From NCBI RefSeq assembly GCF_003944715.1, contig NZ_RWIT01000002.1, positions 186,001 to 250,000 on the forward strand: 64,000 nucleotides of DNA, in the 5' to 3' direction. This document shows, piece by piece, positions 36,825-44,473 of this stretch (the first letter of the stretch is position 1; each line of letters starts with the position of its first letter). The position numbers were made by a program, and so were the translations under genes. Below the pieces are notes generated by a model. The model searched no databases, was not told the origin of the DNA, and saw only the letters and a program-made list of their open reading frames with translations. The stretch is from Hymenobacter rigui (GTDB lineage Bacteria > Bacteroidota > Bacteroidia > Cytophagales > Hymenobacteraceae).

Positions 36825-39290
36825 GTGCCTATCCTTGCCCCTGCTCCCGCGCCCGTTCAAGTGGCCTGCGCCCACTGCGGCGACGCCTGCCCCACCGAGC
36901 CCATCCGCCTGCCCGCCCGGCCCGAGCTGGCGTTCTGCTGCCAAGGCTGCCGGGCCGTGTACGAGCTGCTGGACCAGAGCAACCTGTGCACCTACTACCG
37001 CCTCGACGATAAGCCCGGTCAGAAAATCAAGGAAGTAGAGCTGCCCGGCCGCTTCGACTACCTCGACGCCGACTCGGTGCAGCAGCAGCTGCTGGCGTTC
37101 CGCTCCGATACGCTAGCCCGGCTCACGTTCAGCATTCCGCAGATGCACTGCGCCTCCTGCATCTGGCTGCTCGAAAACCTGTTCCGCCTCAACCCCGGCG
37201 TCACGGCCTCGCGCGTCAACTTTCTGCGCAAGGAGCTTACCGTCAGCTACAATCCCGGAGCTACCAGTCTGAACGACGTGGTGAAGCTGCTGGCGGCCAT
37301 CGGCTACGAGCCGCAGATTACCCTAGCCGACCTGGGCGCGCAGCCCCACCCCGCCAACCGCCGCCTCACCTACCAGCTGGGGCTGGCAGCCTTTGCGTTC
37401 GGCAACGTGATGCTGCTGGCCTTCCCCGAGTATTTCTCTTTCACCGAACAGCTCCAGGCCTCGTTTGGGCGGTTTTTTGGGGTGCTGAGCATTGTGCTGA
37501 GCCTGCCGGTGCTGCTGGTGAGTGCCCGCGACTTTTACCGCTCGGCCTGGCAGGGGCTGCGCCAGCGCTACATCAACCTCGATTTCCCCATTAGCCTGGG
37601 CCTCAGTGCCCTGTTTCTCACCAGCCTCTACGACATCCTCACCCACCGCGGGCCGGGCTACCTCGACTCGTTTACCGGGCTGGTGTTTTTCATGCTGATT
37701 GGCAAATGGGTGCAGCAGCGCACCTACGACGCCCTGCGCTTCGACCGGGACTTCACCTCCTACTTCCCGGTGGCCGTCACGCGGCTGCTGCCCGGTGGCG
37801 GGGAGGATTCGGTGCCGGTGCGGGAGCTGCGGCCGGGCCAGCGCATCCGGGTGCGCCACCAGGAAATTGTGCCGGCCGATGCCGTGCTGCTGCGGGGCCA
37901 GGGCCAGATTGACTACAGCTTCGTGACGGGCGAAAGTGCGCCCGTGGCCCGCGCCAGCGGCGAAACCGTGTACGCCGGCGGCCGGCAAACCGGCGAGGCC
38001 GTGGAGCTGGAAGTGGTGCGCGAAGTGTCGCAGGGCTACCTCACCCAGCTCTGGAACAACCCCGCCTTCAAGAAGGAGGAAAAGGCCTCGCTGGAGACCT
38101 ACGCCAACAAAGTGGGCCGCTACTTTGTGGCCGTCACGCTGCTGCTGGCCGCGGGGGCAGTTACGTACTGGCACCTGCAGGGCCAGCCGGCCATGGCCCT
38201 GCGGGCCTTCACCTCGGTGCTGGTTATTGCCTGCCCGTGCGCGTTGTCGTTGGCTACGCCGTTTGCGTTGGGCGCGGCGCTGCGGGTGCTGGGCCGCCGC
38301 CGGTTCTACCTCAAAAACCCCGGCGTGGTAGAAACCCTGGGTCGGGCCGATACCATCGTGTTCGACAAAACCGGCACGCTCACCGACGTGCAGCAGTCGG
38401 CCGTGGAATACCAGGGCCCGCCCCTGCGGCCCGACCAGCTGGCCGCCGTAGCGGCCGTGGTGGGGCACTCTACCCACCCGCTCAGTCAGCGCCTGGCGGC
38501 CGAGCTGCCCGCCACCTCGCTGGCCGTGCAGCACTTCCGGGAAGTGCCGGGCCAGGGGCTGGCGGGTATCGTGGCGGGCCGGGCAGTGCGCGTGGGCTCA
38601 GCGGCGTTTGTGGCGAGTGAGACTCCGACCGGCTCCGCACCAGCGGCAGACGATGCCACAGGCCTGGCCGCCGCCACCGATGGCCGCCAGAGCCGGGTGT
38701 ACGTGCGGGTGGACGGGGTGCAGGGCTGCTTTCTGCTGCGCAACGTGTACCGGGAAGGCCTGCGCCCGGTGCTGGCCGAGCTGGGCCGGCACTACCACCT
38801 AGCCGTGCTTTCGGGCGACAACGACACCGAACAGGACCTGCTGCGGGAGCTGTTTGGCCCCGCCGCCGAGCTGCACTTCCGCCAGTCGCCCCAGCAGAAG
38901 CTCGACTACGTGGCCCACCTGCGACGGCGGGGCCGCACCGTGGTGATGGTGGGCGACGGCCTGAACGACGCCGGGGCCCTGCAGCAGGCCGACGCCGGCG
39001 TGGCCCTCACCGACACGCTCACCAACTTCTCCCCCGCCTGCGACGCCATTCTCGACGCCAGCAGCTTCGGCCAGCTGGCCACGTTCCTGCAGTTCTCCCG
39101 CGACAGTCTGCAGGTGGTGCTGGCCACGTTTGTGCTGTCGTTCTGCTACAACGGCATCGGGCTGGGGCTGGCCGTACAGGGCCGCTTCACGCCCATCGTA
39201 TCGGCCATTCTGATGCCCATCAGCTCCCTGAGTGTGATGACGTTTGCCACCCTGCTGGTGCGCTACGCCGCCCGCCGGCGCCGCCTCTAA
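36825..39290 (+). CDS. ccoI: Heavy-metal P-type ATPase for cbb3 oxidase assembly (CcoI/FixI)
   Basis: Copper-translocating P1B-ATPase that supplies copper for the cbb3 oxidase. GTG 36825 (protein opens MPILAPAPAPVQVACAHC) is chosen; no ATG lies closer. The N-terminus has a Cys-rich module (CAHCGDAC, FCCQGC) as in CcoI, then a metal-binding domain with MHCASC at residues 107-112. Eight membrane helices include the CPC motif (residues 470-472). The phosphorylation motif DKTGT begins at Asp514, TGES lies near 370 and GDGLND near 710. At 821 residues it is normal for CcoI. ccoS follows 12 bases downstream, which supports the assignment over a plain copper exporter. Confidence 0.94.
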   Translation: MPILAPAPAPVQVACAHCGDACPTEPIRLPARPELAFCCQGCRAVYELLDQSNLCTYYRLDDKPGQKIKEVELPGRFDYLDADSVQQQLLAFRSDTLARLTFSIPQMHCASCIWLLENLFRLNPGVTASRVNFLRKELTVSYNPGATSLNDVVKLLAAIGYEPQITLADLGAQPHPANRRLTYQLGLAAFAFGNVMLLAFPEYFSFTEQLQASFGRFFGVLSIVLSLPVLLVSARDFYRSAWQGLRQRYINLDFPISLGLSALFLTSLYDILTHRGPGYLDSFTGLVFFMLIGKWVQQRTYDALRFDRDFTSYFPVAVTRLLPGGGEDSVPVRELRPGQRIRVRHQEIVPADAVLLRGQGQIDYSFVTGESAPVARASGETVYAGGRQTGEAVELEVVREVSQGYLTQLWNNPAFKKEEKASLETYANKVGRYFVAVTLLLAAGAVTYWHLQGQPAMALRAFTSVLVIACPCALSLATPFALGAALRVLGRRRFYLKNPGVVETLGRADTIVFDKTGTLTDVQQSAVEYQGPPLRPDQLAAVAAVVGHSTHPLSQRLAAELPATSLAVQHFREVPGQGLAGIVAGRAVRVGSAAFVASETPTGSAPAADDATGLAAATDGRQSRVYVRVDGVQGCFLLRNVYREGLRPVLAELGRHYHLAVLSGDNDTEQDLLRELFGPAAELHFRQSPQQKLDYVAHLRRRGRTVVMVGDGLNDAGALQQADAGVALTDTLTNFSPACDAILDASSFGQLATFLQFSRDSLQVVLATFVLSFCYNGIGLGLAVQGRFTPIVSAILMPISSLSVMTFATLLVRYAARRRRL

Positions 39291-39302
39291 CCCTGCCCGC
39301 CC

Positions 39303-39446
39303 ATGAACATCATTTTTCTGCTGATTGGCATCAGCCTCTCGGTGGCCCTCACCTTCCTGGGGGCCTTTCTCTGGGCCGTGCGCTCGGGCCAGTACGAAGA
39401 CGACTACACCCCTTCCGTGCGCATGCTGTTCGACGACGAGGACTAA
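39303..39446 (+). CDS. ccoS: cbb3 oxidase maturation protein CcoS
   Basis: A 47-residue protein that is too short for most gene finders. It opens MNIIFLLIGISLSVAL, a single membrane helix to about residue 25, and continues FLWAVRSGQYEDDYTPSVRM with an acidic C-terminus (LFDDED). This is the CcoS/FixS pattern, including the conserved W.V.SGQ(F/Y)DD segment. It is needed for haem and copper insertion into the oxidase. Starts 12 bases after ccoI. The core oxidase genes follow only after a 1-kb interruption by a repeat-flanked transposase. Confidence 0.9.
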   Translation: MNIIFLLIGISLSVALTFLGAFLWAVRSGQYEDDYTPSVRMLFDDED

Positions 39447-39453
39447 CCCCGGT

Positions 39454-39608
39454 CCGGTCCGACCAGTTGACTTCGTGCTGACATCCGGGCCACCTGCCCG
39501 GTCCGACGCCGGAGGCGTCCGACCGGGCAGCTGCGTGCTGACGTCTGCCTGGTGCCACAACAGGCGACGCGGGTGGCAACCGGTCAGACGGCTGCGCCGT
39601 CGGACCGG
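39454..39608. repeat. Family C repeats on the left side of the transposase
   Basis: A truncated copy near 39454-39470 (GGTCCGACCAGTTGA), a full copy at 39498-39526 (CCGGTCCGACGCC..) and an inverted copy at 39580-39608 (CCGGTCAGACGGC..). The last copy ends six bases before the transposase stop codon. Confidence 0.85.
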
Positions 39609-39613
39609 GGCGG

Positions 39614-40207
39614 TTACAGCCAGCCGGCTACGTGCTCAACCGGAATTGCCCGGACCGATTCCTGCCGGAATAGCTCCGGCGTAGGTGGCACCGCCAGCAG
39701 CTGGTGGGCCATTTCCTGGTTACAGAGGGTGCCGCTACGCAGCCCGGCATAGTCGCGGTAGGAGGAATACGGCCACTGCTCCAACGATGCGGCCAACCGA
39801 GCCCGCACCGGGTTCTGATGGATATAATGGAAGCAGGTACCGGGATAAGTACCCGACGCATCCGTCAGCCGGATGGCTTTGGTTTTAGCCTGAAAGAGCG
39901 CCCCGGTGCGGTCCAGCTGCTTATTTAGTCCTTGGGTGTAACTACTCAGCGCTACGGCAATACCGCGCGTCAGAAGTTGCCGGTTGCTGCTGGGCGTATC
40001 CAGGAGCCGGCAGCCATTGAGGGTAGTGTACAACAGCAGGTGGAAATGATTGGGCATGAGGCAGTACGCCAGCAACTGGCACTGCGGCCGGATATGCTGC
40101 CGCACTTTGCGCAGGAAATGCAGATAGTGCTCGGGGGTAAAGAAAACCTGCTGCCGGTTGTTGCCCCGATTATACACGTGGTATAGTTGCTCAGCCTCGA
40201 AATACAT
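39614..40207 (-). CDS. REP-associated tyrosine transposase (RAYT, Y1-transposase family)
   Basis: A 197-residue HUH-type single-strand nuclease related to IS200/IS605 TnpA. The metal-binding motif is HFH at residues 54-56 in MPNHFHLLLY. The catalytic tyrosine is most likely Tyr90 in SSYTQGLNKQ, followed by the GALFQAKTKAIRL segment typical of TnpA-REP proteins. The opening EQLYHVYNRGNNRQ is the usual YHVxNRG start. The gene lies against the transcription of the cbb3 operon and is bracketed by family C repeats on both sides, which are probably its substrate. RAYT proteins are usually single-copy and domesticated. The sequence looks intact. Confidence 0.93.
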   Translation of the reverse strand: MYFEAEQLYHVYNRGNNRQQVFFTPEHYLHFLRKVRQHIRPQCQLLAYCLMPNHFHLLLYTTLNGCRLLDTPSSNRQLLTRGIAVALSSYTQGLNKQLDRTGALFQAKTKAIRLTDASGTYPGTCFHYIHQNPVRARLAASLEQWPYSSYRDYAGLRSGTLCNQEMAHQLLAVPPTPELFRQESVRAIPVEHVAGWL

Positions 40208-40256
40208 GAGCTTAAGCTACTGAAAAACAAGAGCGTTACTACACGTCGTCCGTCGT

Positions 40257-40367
40257 CCGGTCCGACGGCGCAGCCGTCCGACCGGTTACCGCCCGCACCG
40301 TTTGCCGGGGGGCCAGGCAGGCATCAGCACGCAGCTAACCGGTCGGACGGCTGCGCCGTCGGACCGG
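40257..40367. repeat. Family C inverted pair on the right side of the transposase
   Basis: Copies 40257-40285 (CCGGTCCGACGGCGCAGCCG..) and 40339-40367 (CCGGTCGGACGGCTGCGCCG..), 53 bases apart, in inverted orientation. Lies between the transposase start and ccoNO. Confidence 0.88.
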
Positions 40368-40469
40368 AGCCGCCTGACATCAATCAACCGGCGCACCTGA
40401 CGTTTGTCATCCTGCCGGAAAGCGCTTCCCGGGACCTTTGGAGCAGTAATTCACCTCCTCCTGAAGGCT

Positions 40470-42686
40470 ATGCAAGCTGAAGCTCTTGTACCCGCGGCGG
40501 CCCCGCACCCGCCCGCCACCTCCCGCACTCCCCCGCCGGCGGTCGACACGTTTTTCTACGACAACAAAATCGTCCGCGACTTTGGCGTGGCCACGGTGGT
40601 CTGGGGCATCATTGGGATGCTGGTGGGCGTGCTGGCCGCGTTTCAGCTGGCCCGGCCCGAGCTGAACCTGGGCACGGCCTACACCACCTTCGGGCGCATC
40701 CGGCCGCTGCACACCAACGCCGTCATTTTCGCCTTCGTGGGCAACGGCATTTTCATGGGCGTGTACTACTCGCTGCAGCGGCTGTGCAAGGCCCGGATGT
40801 TCTCCAACGTCCTCAGCAAACTTCACTTCTGGGGCTGGCAGCTGGTGATTTTCTCGGCCGTGGCCACGCTGCCGCTGGGCATCACCACCAGCAAGGAGTA
40901 CGCCGAGCTGGAGTGGCCCATCGACATCCTGATTACCCTGGTGTGGGTGATGTTCGGCTGGAATATGTTCGGCACCATTGCCCGGCGGCGCGAGCGGCAC
41001 CTGTACGTGGGCATCTGGTTCTACATTGCCACCCTGCTCACGGTGGCCGTGCTGCACATCGTCAACTCCATGGAGCTGCCGGTGAGCTTCCTGAAAAGCT
41101 ACTCGCTGTACGCCGGCGTGCAGGATGCTCTGGTGCAGTGGTGGTACGGCCACAACGCGGTGGCTTTCTTCCTGACCACGCCCTACCTGGGCCTGATGTA
41201 CTACTTCCTGCCCAAGGCCGCCGAGCGCCCGGTGTATTCCTACCGCCTCAGCATCATTCACTTCTGGTCGCTGATTTTCATTTATATCTGGGCCGGGCCG
41301 CACCACCTGCTCTACACCGCTTTACCCGACTGGGCCCAGAGCCTGGGCGTGGTGTTCTCGGTGATGCTGATTGCCCCCAGCTGGGGCGGCATGATCAACG
41401 GCCTGCTCACGCTGCGCGGGGCCTGGGATAAGGTGCGCGAGGAGCCGGTGCTCAAGTTTATGGTGGTGGCCGTGACGGCCTACGGCATGGCCACTTTCGA
41501 GGGCCCGATGCTGAGCCTGAAGAACGTGAATGCCATTGCCCACTTCACCGACTGGATTGTGGCCCACGTGCACGTGGGGGCTCTGGGCTGGAACGGTTTC
41601 CTCACCTTCGCCATCCTGTACTGGCTGTGGCCCCGCCTCTACCGCACGCCTCTGTACTCCAAGCGCCTGGCCAACGTGCACTTCTGGCTGGGCACCCTGG
41701 GCATCCTGTTTTACGCCTTGCCCATGTACTGGGCCGGCTTCACCCAGGGCCTGATGTGGAAGCAGTTCAACAACGAGGGCATGCTGCAATACAGCAACTT
41801 CCTCGAAACCGTGCTGCAGATTGTACCCATGTACTACCTGCGCGGCCTGGGCGGCCTGCTGTACCTGAGCGGCGTGTTCTGCATGGTGTACAACCTGGTG
41901 AAAACGGCCAGCGCCGGCGCCCTGCTCCGCAACGAGAAAGCCCAGGCCCCGGCCCTGCAACCGGCCACCCTGGCCAGCGAGCAGCACGGCGGCCACTGGC
42001 ACCGCTGGATTGAGCGCCGCCCCGTGCAGCTGAGCGTAGCCGCCACCGTGGCCATCCTCATCGGGGGGGCCGTGGAGATGATTCCGACGTTTCTGGTGAA
42101 AAGCAACGTGCCCACCATTGCCTCGGTGAAGCCCTACACGGCGCTGGAGCTGCAGGGCCGCGACCTGTACATCCGGGAGGGCTGCTCCAACTGCCACAGC
42201 CAGATGGTGCGCCCCTTCCGCTCCGAAACCGAACGCTACGGCGAGTACAGCAAAGCTGGTGAGTACGTGTACGACCGGCCCTTCTTGTGGGGCAGCAAGC
42301 GTACCGGCCCCGATTTGCACCGCGTGGGCCAGAAGTATCCCCACTCCTGGCACTACAACCACATGCTGGACCCCACCAGTATGTCGCCGGGTTCCATTAT
42401 GCCGCCTTACCCCTGGCTGTTTGAGCAGGACATCGACTACAAGATTCTGCCCGCCAAAATCAAGGCCCTGCGCCACCTGGGCACCCCCTACGCCCCGGAC
42501 TACGACCAGGTGGCCGTGGACGACGCCCGCCGCCAGGCCCAGGGCATTACGGCCGAGCTGAAAAAGGAGGAAATCGACGTGATGCCCGACAAGGAAATCG
42601 TGGCCCTCATTGCCTACCTCCAGCGCCTGGGCACCGACATCAAGGTGAAGCCCGAGCAAGCCCCGGCCACCGCCGCCGCCCAGTAG
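40470..42686 (+). CDS. ccoNO: Fused cbb3 cytochrome c oxidase subunits I and II (CcoN-CcoO)
   Basis: Catalytic core of the high-affinity terminal oxidase. ATG 40470 is chosen; upstream codons are non-hydrophobic. Residues 25-510 are CcoN with about 12 membrane helices and haem/CuB ligands, such as RPLHTNAVIFAF (haem histidine), WWYGHNAVAFFL, IWAGPHHLLYTALPD and FTDWIVAHVHVGALGWNG. After a linker and one helix (SVAATVAILIGGAVEMIP) residues 570-720 are CcoO with one haem c site GCSNCH and a methionine-rich MLDPTSMSPGSIMPPYPWL. The fusion is known in Bacteroidota. 738 residues. A family C pair separates it from ccoS and from ccoQ. Confidence 0.96.
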   Translation: MQAEALVPAAAPHPPATSRTPPPAVDTFFYDNKIVRDFGVATVVWGIIGMLVGVLAAFQLARPELNLGTAYTTFGRIRPLHTNAVIFAFVGNGIFMGVYYSLQRLCKARMFSNVLSKLHFWGWQLVIFSAVATLPLGITTSKEYAELEWPIDILITLVWVMFGWNMFGTIARRRERHLYVGIWFYIATLLTVAVLHIVNSMELPVSFLKSYSLYAGVQDALVQWWYGHNAVAFFLTTPYLGLMYYFLPKAAERPVYSYRLSIIHFWSLIFIYIWAGPHHLLYTALPDWAQSLGVVFSVMLIAPSWGGMINGLLTLRGAWDKVREEPVLKFMVVAVTAYGMATFEGPMLSLKNVNAIAHFTDWIVAHVHVGALGWNGFLTFAILYWLWPRLYRTPLYSKRLANVHFWLGTLGILFYALPMYWAGFTQGLMWKQFNNEGMLQYSNFLETVLQIVPMYYLRGLGGLLYLSGVFCMVYNLVKTASAGALLRNEKAQAPALQPATLASEQHGGHWHRWIERRPVQLSVAATVAILIGGAVEMIPTFLVKSNVPTIASVKPYTALELQGRDLYIREGCSNCHSQMVRPFRSETERYGEYSKAGEYVYDRPFLWGSKRTGPDLHRVGQKYPHSWHYNHMLDPTSMSPGSIMPPYPWLFEQDIDYKILPAKIKALRHLGTPYAPDYDQVAVDDARRQAQGITAELKKEEIDVMPDKEIVALIAYLQRLGTDIKVKPEQAPATAAAQ

Positions 42687-42692
42687 CCCTGC

Positions 42693-42820
42693 CCGGTCCG
42701 ACGCCGCAGGCGTCCGACCGGTTGCCGCCCGCGCCATCTGCGCCGCTCGCCCCGCCCGCGCTGCCGGATAACACCCTCAGCACGAAGCCAACCGGTCAGA
42801 CGCCTGCACCGTCGGACCGG
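42693..42820. repeat. Family C inverted pair between ccoNO and ccoQ
   Basis: Copies 42693-42721 and 42792-42820, inverted, 70 bases apart. The left one uses the GCCGCAGGC centre and the right one GCCTGCACC. Starts six bases after the ccoNO stop. Confidence 0.88.
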
Positions 42821-42862
42821 GGCCGGCGGCCCGGTTCTCATGTCTTTACCTCCTCATTTCCC

Positions 42863-43081
42863 ATGGAAAAGCAAGTGCTGCAATCCATTGCCGGCATCGA
42901 AATCTACCCGCTGATTTCCCTGGCCATTTTCCTGGCCTTCTTCCTGGGGCTGCTGGTGTTTGTGCTGCTCACCAGCCGCCAGCACCTGCAGGCCATGAGC
43001 CACCTGCCCCTGCACCCGGGCCCCGATACCACGCCCGACGAAACGCTCCAGTATCACCTTAACCACGACGTACTATGCTAA
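42863..43081 (+). CDS. ccoQ: cbb3 oxidase small subunit CcoQ-like
   Basis: A 72-residue protein with one membrane helix (ISLAIFLAFFLGLLVFVLL, residues 19-37) and a soluble C-terminus ending ETLQYHLNHDVLC. Location between ccoNO and ccoP and the size identify it as CcoQ/FixQ, which stabilises the complex. Sequence identity in this family is weak, so assignment rests mainly on context. The stop codon overlaps the next start by seven bases (ATGCTAA), suggesting translational coupling. Confidence 0.8.
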   Translation: MEKQVLQSIAGIEIYPLISLAIFLAFFLGLLVFVLLTSRQHLQAMSHLPLHPGPDTTPDETLQYHLNHDVLC

Positions 43082-43386
43082 CCCAGCGCCCCCTCCTGCT
43101 GACTGCTCTGGCCCTGCTGAGCGGCTTTGCGGCCACCGCCCAACCCACCGCCCCGGCCGGCCCCGGCCCCACCGATATTCTGAGCTGGATTGCCGGTGCC
43201 CTGGCCGTGCTGGTAGTGATTATGGGCCTGATGACCGGCCTCTCGGTGGCCGCTACGGCCGGCGCGGCCCTGGCCGATGCCCCGGCCGCGGAGCCCGCCG
43301 CCGTGCCGGCCCCGGTAGCTGCCCCGGCCCCGGCTGAGGTGGCCGCCCCGGCAGCCGTATTCACCCCCGAACCGGTTGCGGCATGA
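43075..43386 (+). CDS. Small membrane protein of unknown function inside the cbb3 operon
   Basis: A 103-residue protein that is not one of the standard cbb3 subunits I know. Residues 1-22 are a signal peptide or helix (LLTALALLSGFAATAQ), residues 35-58 a second helix (SWIAGALAVLVVIMGLM), and the rest is a low-complexity Ala/Pro/Val tail. It overlaps ccoQ by seven bases and ccoP by four (ATGA), so it is translated as part of the series. The tail could tether a partner or span the periplasm. It could also be a lost N-terminal piece of ccoP. No family can be named. Confidence 0.65.
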   Translation: MLTQRPLLLTALALLSGFAATAQPTAPAGPGPTDILSWIAGALAVLVVIMGLMTGLSVAATAGAALADAPAAEPAAVPAPVAAPAPAEVAAPAAVFTPEPVAA

Positions 43387-44249
43387 GCAAGGTATCCCGT
43401 ATGCTGATGCCCGGGCTGGGGTTGGCGCTGCTGAGCATCGCCCCGGCCCTGGGCCAGGCGGCGGCCCCCGCCCCGGCGGCCCAAGCGGCGCTGCCCGCCC
43501 TGTTCTGGGTGCTGGCGGGCGTGCTGGGGGCAGTGCTGCTGGTGTTCCTGACGCTGTTTGTGGCCGTGCTGGCCCTGATGCGGCCCCAGCTGCGCCGCCT
43601 CTACGAGCTGCCCTCGGTGCGCCGCTCCTGGAGCGGCCAGGTGCTGGGCCTGCTGGTGGGCGATGCCGTGCTGGTGCGCGGCGAAGTGCGCGACGAGATG
43701 CTGGACCACGACTACGACGGCATCCACGAGTTCGACAACGACCTGCCGCCGTGGTGGAAGTACGGCTTCTACGTGACCATCGTGTTTGGCTTGGTGTACC
43801 TGGCCTACTACCACGTGGCGCAGGCCGGCCAGCTCAGCCACGCCGAGTACGAAACCGAAATGCAGCAGGCCGCCCTACTGGTTTCGGCCGACGACCCCAA
43901 CCAGCTCACCACCTACGAGCCCCTCACGGCCGCCGCCGACCTCGCCAGCGGCAAAACCCTGTTTGCCACCAACTGCGCGCCCTGCCACGGCCCGAATGCC
44001 GAGGGCAAGGTGGGACCCAACCTCACCGACGAGTACTGGCTGCACGGCGGCGAAGTAAACCACCTCTATAAAACCATCAAGTTTGGGGTGCAGGGCAAGG
44101 GCATGGTGGCCTGGAAGGGCAAGCTCTCGGGCAAGCAGATTCTGCAGGTGAGCTCCTACATCCTCAGCCTGCAAGGCTCCAAACCCGCCGGTGCCAAGGA
44201 GCCCCAGGGCCAGAAGGAAGCGGCCAGCAAGCCGGTAGCCAAGCTCTAG
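43383..44249 (+). CDS. ccoP: cbb3 oxidase cytochrome c subunit CcoP, monohaem form
   Basis: Electron-transfer subunit of the oxidase, 288 residues. It has a signal-like N-terminus, a first helix (LPALFWVLAGVLGAVLLVFLT), the CcoP landmark YDGIHEFDNDLPPWWKYGF near residues 113-131, a second helix (FYVTIVFGLVYLAYY) and then one class I cytochrome c domain with CAPCH and a distal methionine in GKGMVAW. Proteobacterial CcoP normally carries two CXXCH sites; here I see one. The start overlaps the preceding stop (ATGA). The tail is Lys/Glu-rich. Confidence 0.93.
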   Translation: MSKVSRMLMPGLGLALLSIAPALGQAAAPAPAAQAALPALFWVLAGVLGAVLLVFLTLFVAVLALMRPQLRRLYELPSVRRSWSGQVLGLLVGDAVLVRGEVRDEMLDHDYDGIHEFDNDLPPWWKYGFYVTIVFGLVYLAYYHVAQAGQLSHAEYETEMQQAALLVSADDPNQLTTYEPLTAAADLASGKTLFATNCAPCHGPNAEGKVGPNLTDEYWLHGGEVNHLYKTIKFGVQGKGMVAWKGKLSGKQILQVSSYILSLQGSKPAGAKEPQGQKEAASKPVAKL

Positions 44250-44253
44250 CGGT

Positions 44254-44455
44254 CCGGTCCGACGCCGGAGGCGTCCGACCGGTTTCTGCCCGCACCGCTC
44301 GACCGATGGCCCGGCTCCAACGGCCTGGTCCGACGCCGGAGGCGTGCGACCAGGCCGTTGGAGCCGGGCCATCTGCGCTGCTCGGCCAGCTTGCGCTGCC
44401 GGGTAACAACCTCAGCACGAAGCCAACCGGTCGGACGCCTCCGGCGTCGGACCGG
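44254..44455. repeat. Family C cluster between ccoP and ccoG
   Basis: Outer copies 44254-44282 and 44427-44455 are inverted relative to each other (GCCGGAGGC centre). Between them a third core is extended by unrelated flanks into a much longer palindrome, listed separately at 44305-44373. Confidence 0.88.
44305..44373. repeat. Extended family C palindrome with 26-base perfect arms
   Basis: Arms 44305-44330 and 44348-44373 are exact complements (from GATGGCCCGG.. to ..CTGGTC) around a 17-base loop that itself folds (ACGCC..GGCGT). Together they give an almost continuous hairpin of about 69 bases in the middle of the cbb3 operon. Confidence 0.85.
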
Positions 44456-44473
44456 ACCGTTGCCTTACTTACC

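Noticed and set aside
36825..39290. Assignment as a general copper-export ATPase (CopA)
   Set aside because: The Cys-rich N-terminal module, the ccoS gene 12 bases downstream and the operon context favour CcoI.
39614..40207. Calling the transposase region a complete insertion sequence of the IS200/IS605 type
   Set aside because: There is no TnpB, and the hairpins on both sides are members of a dispersed population rather than a unique left and right end. RAYT fits better.
41322..42737. 471-codon frame opposite ccoNO
   Set aside because: Shadow of the oxidase gene, crosses a family C repeat, no domain.
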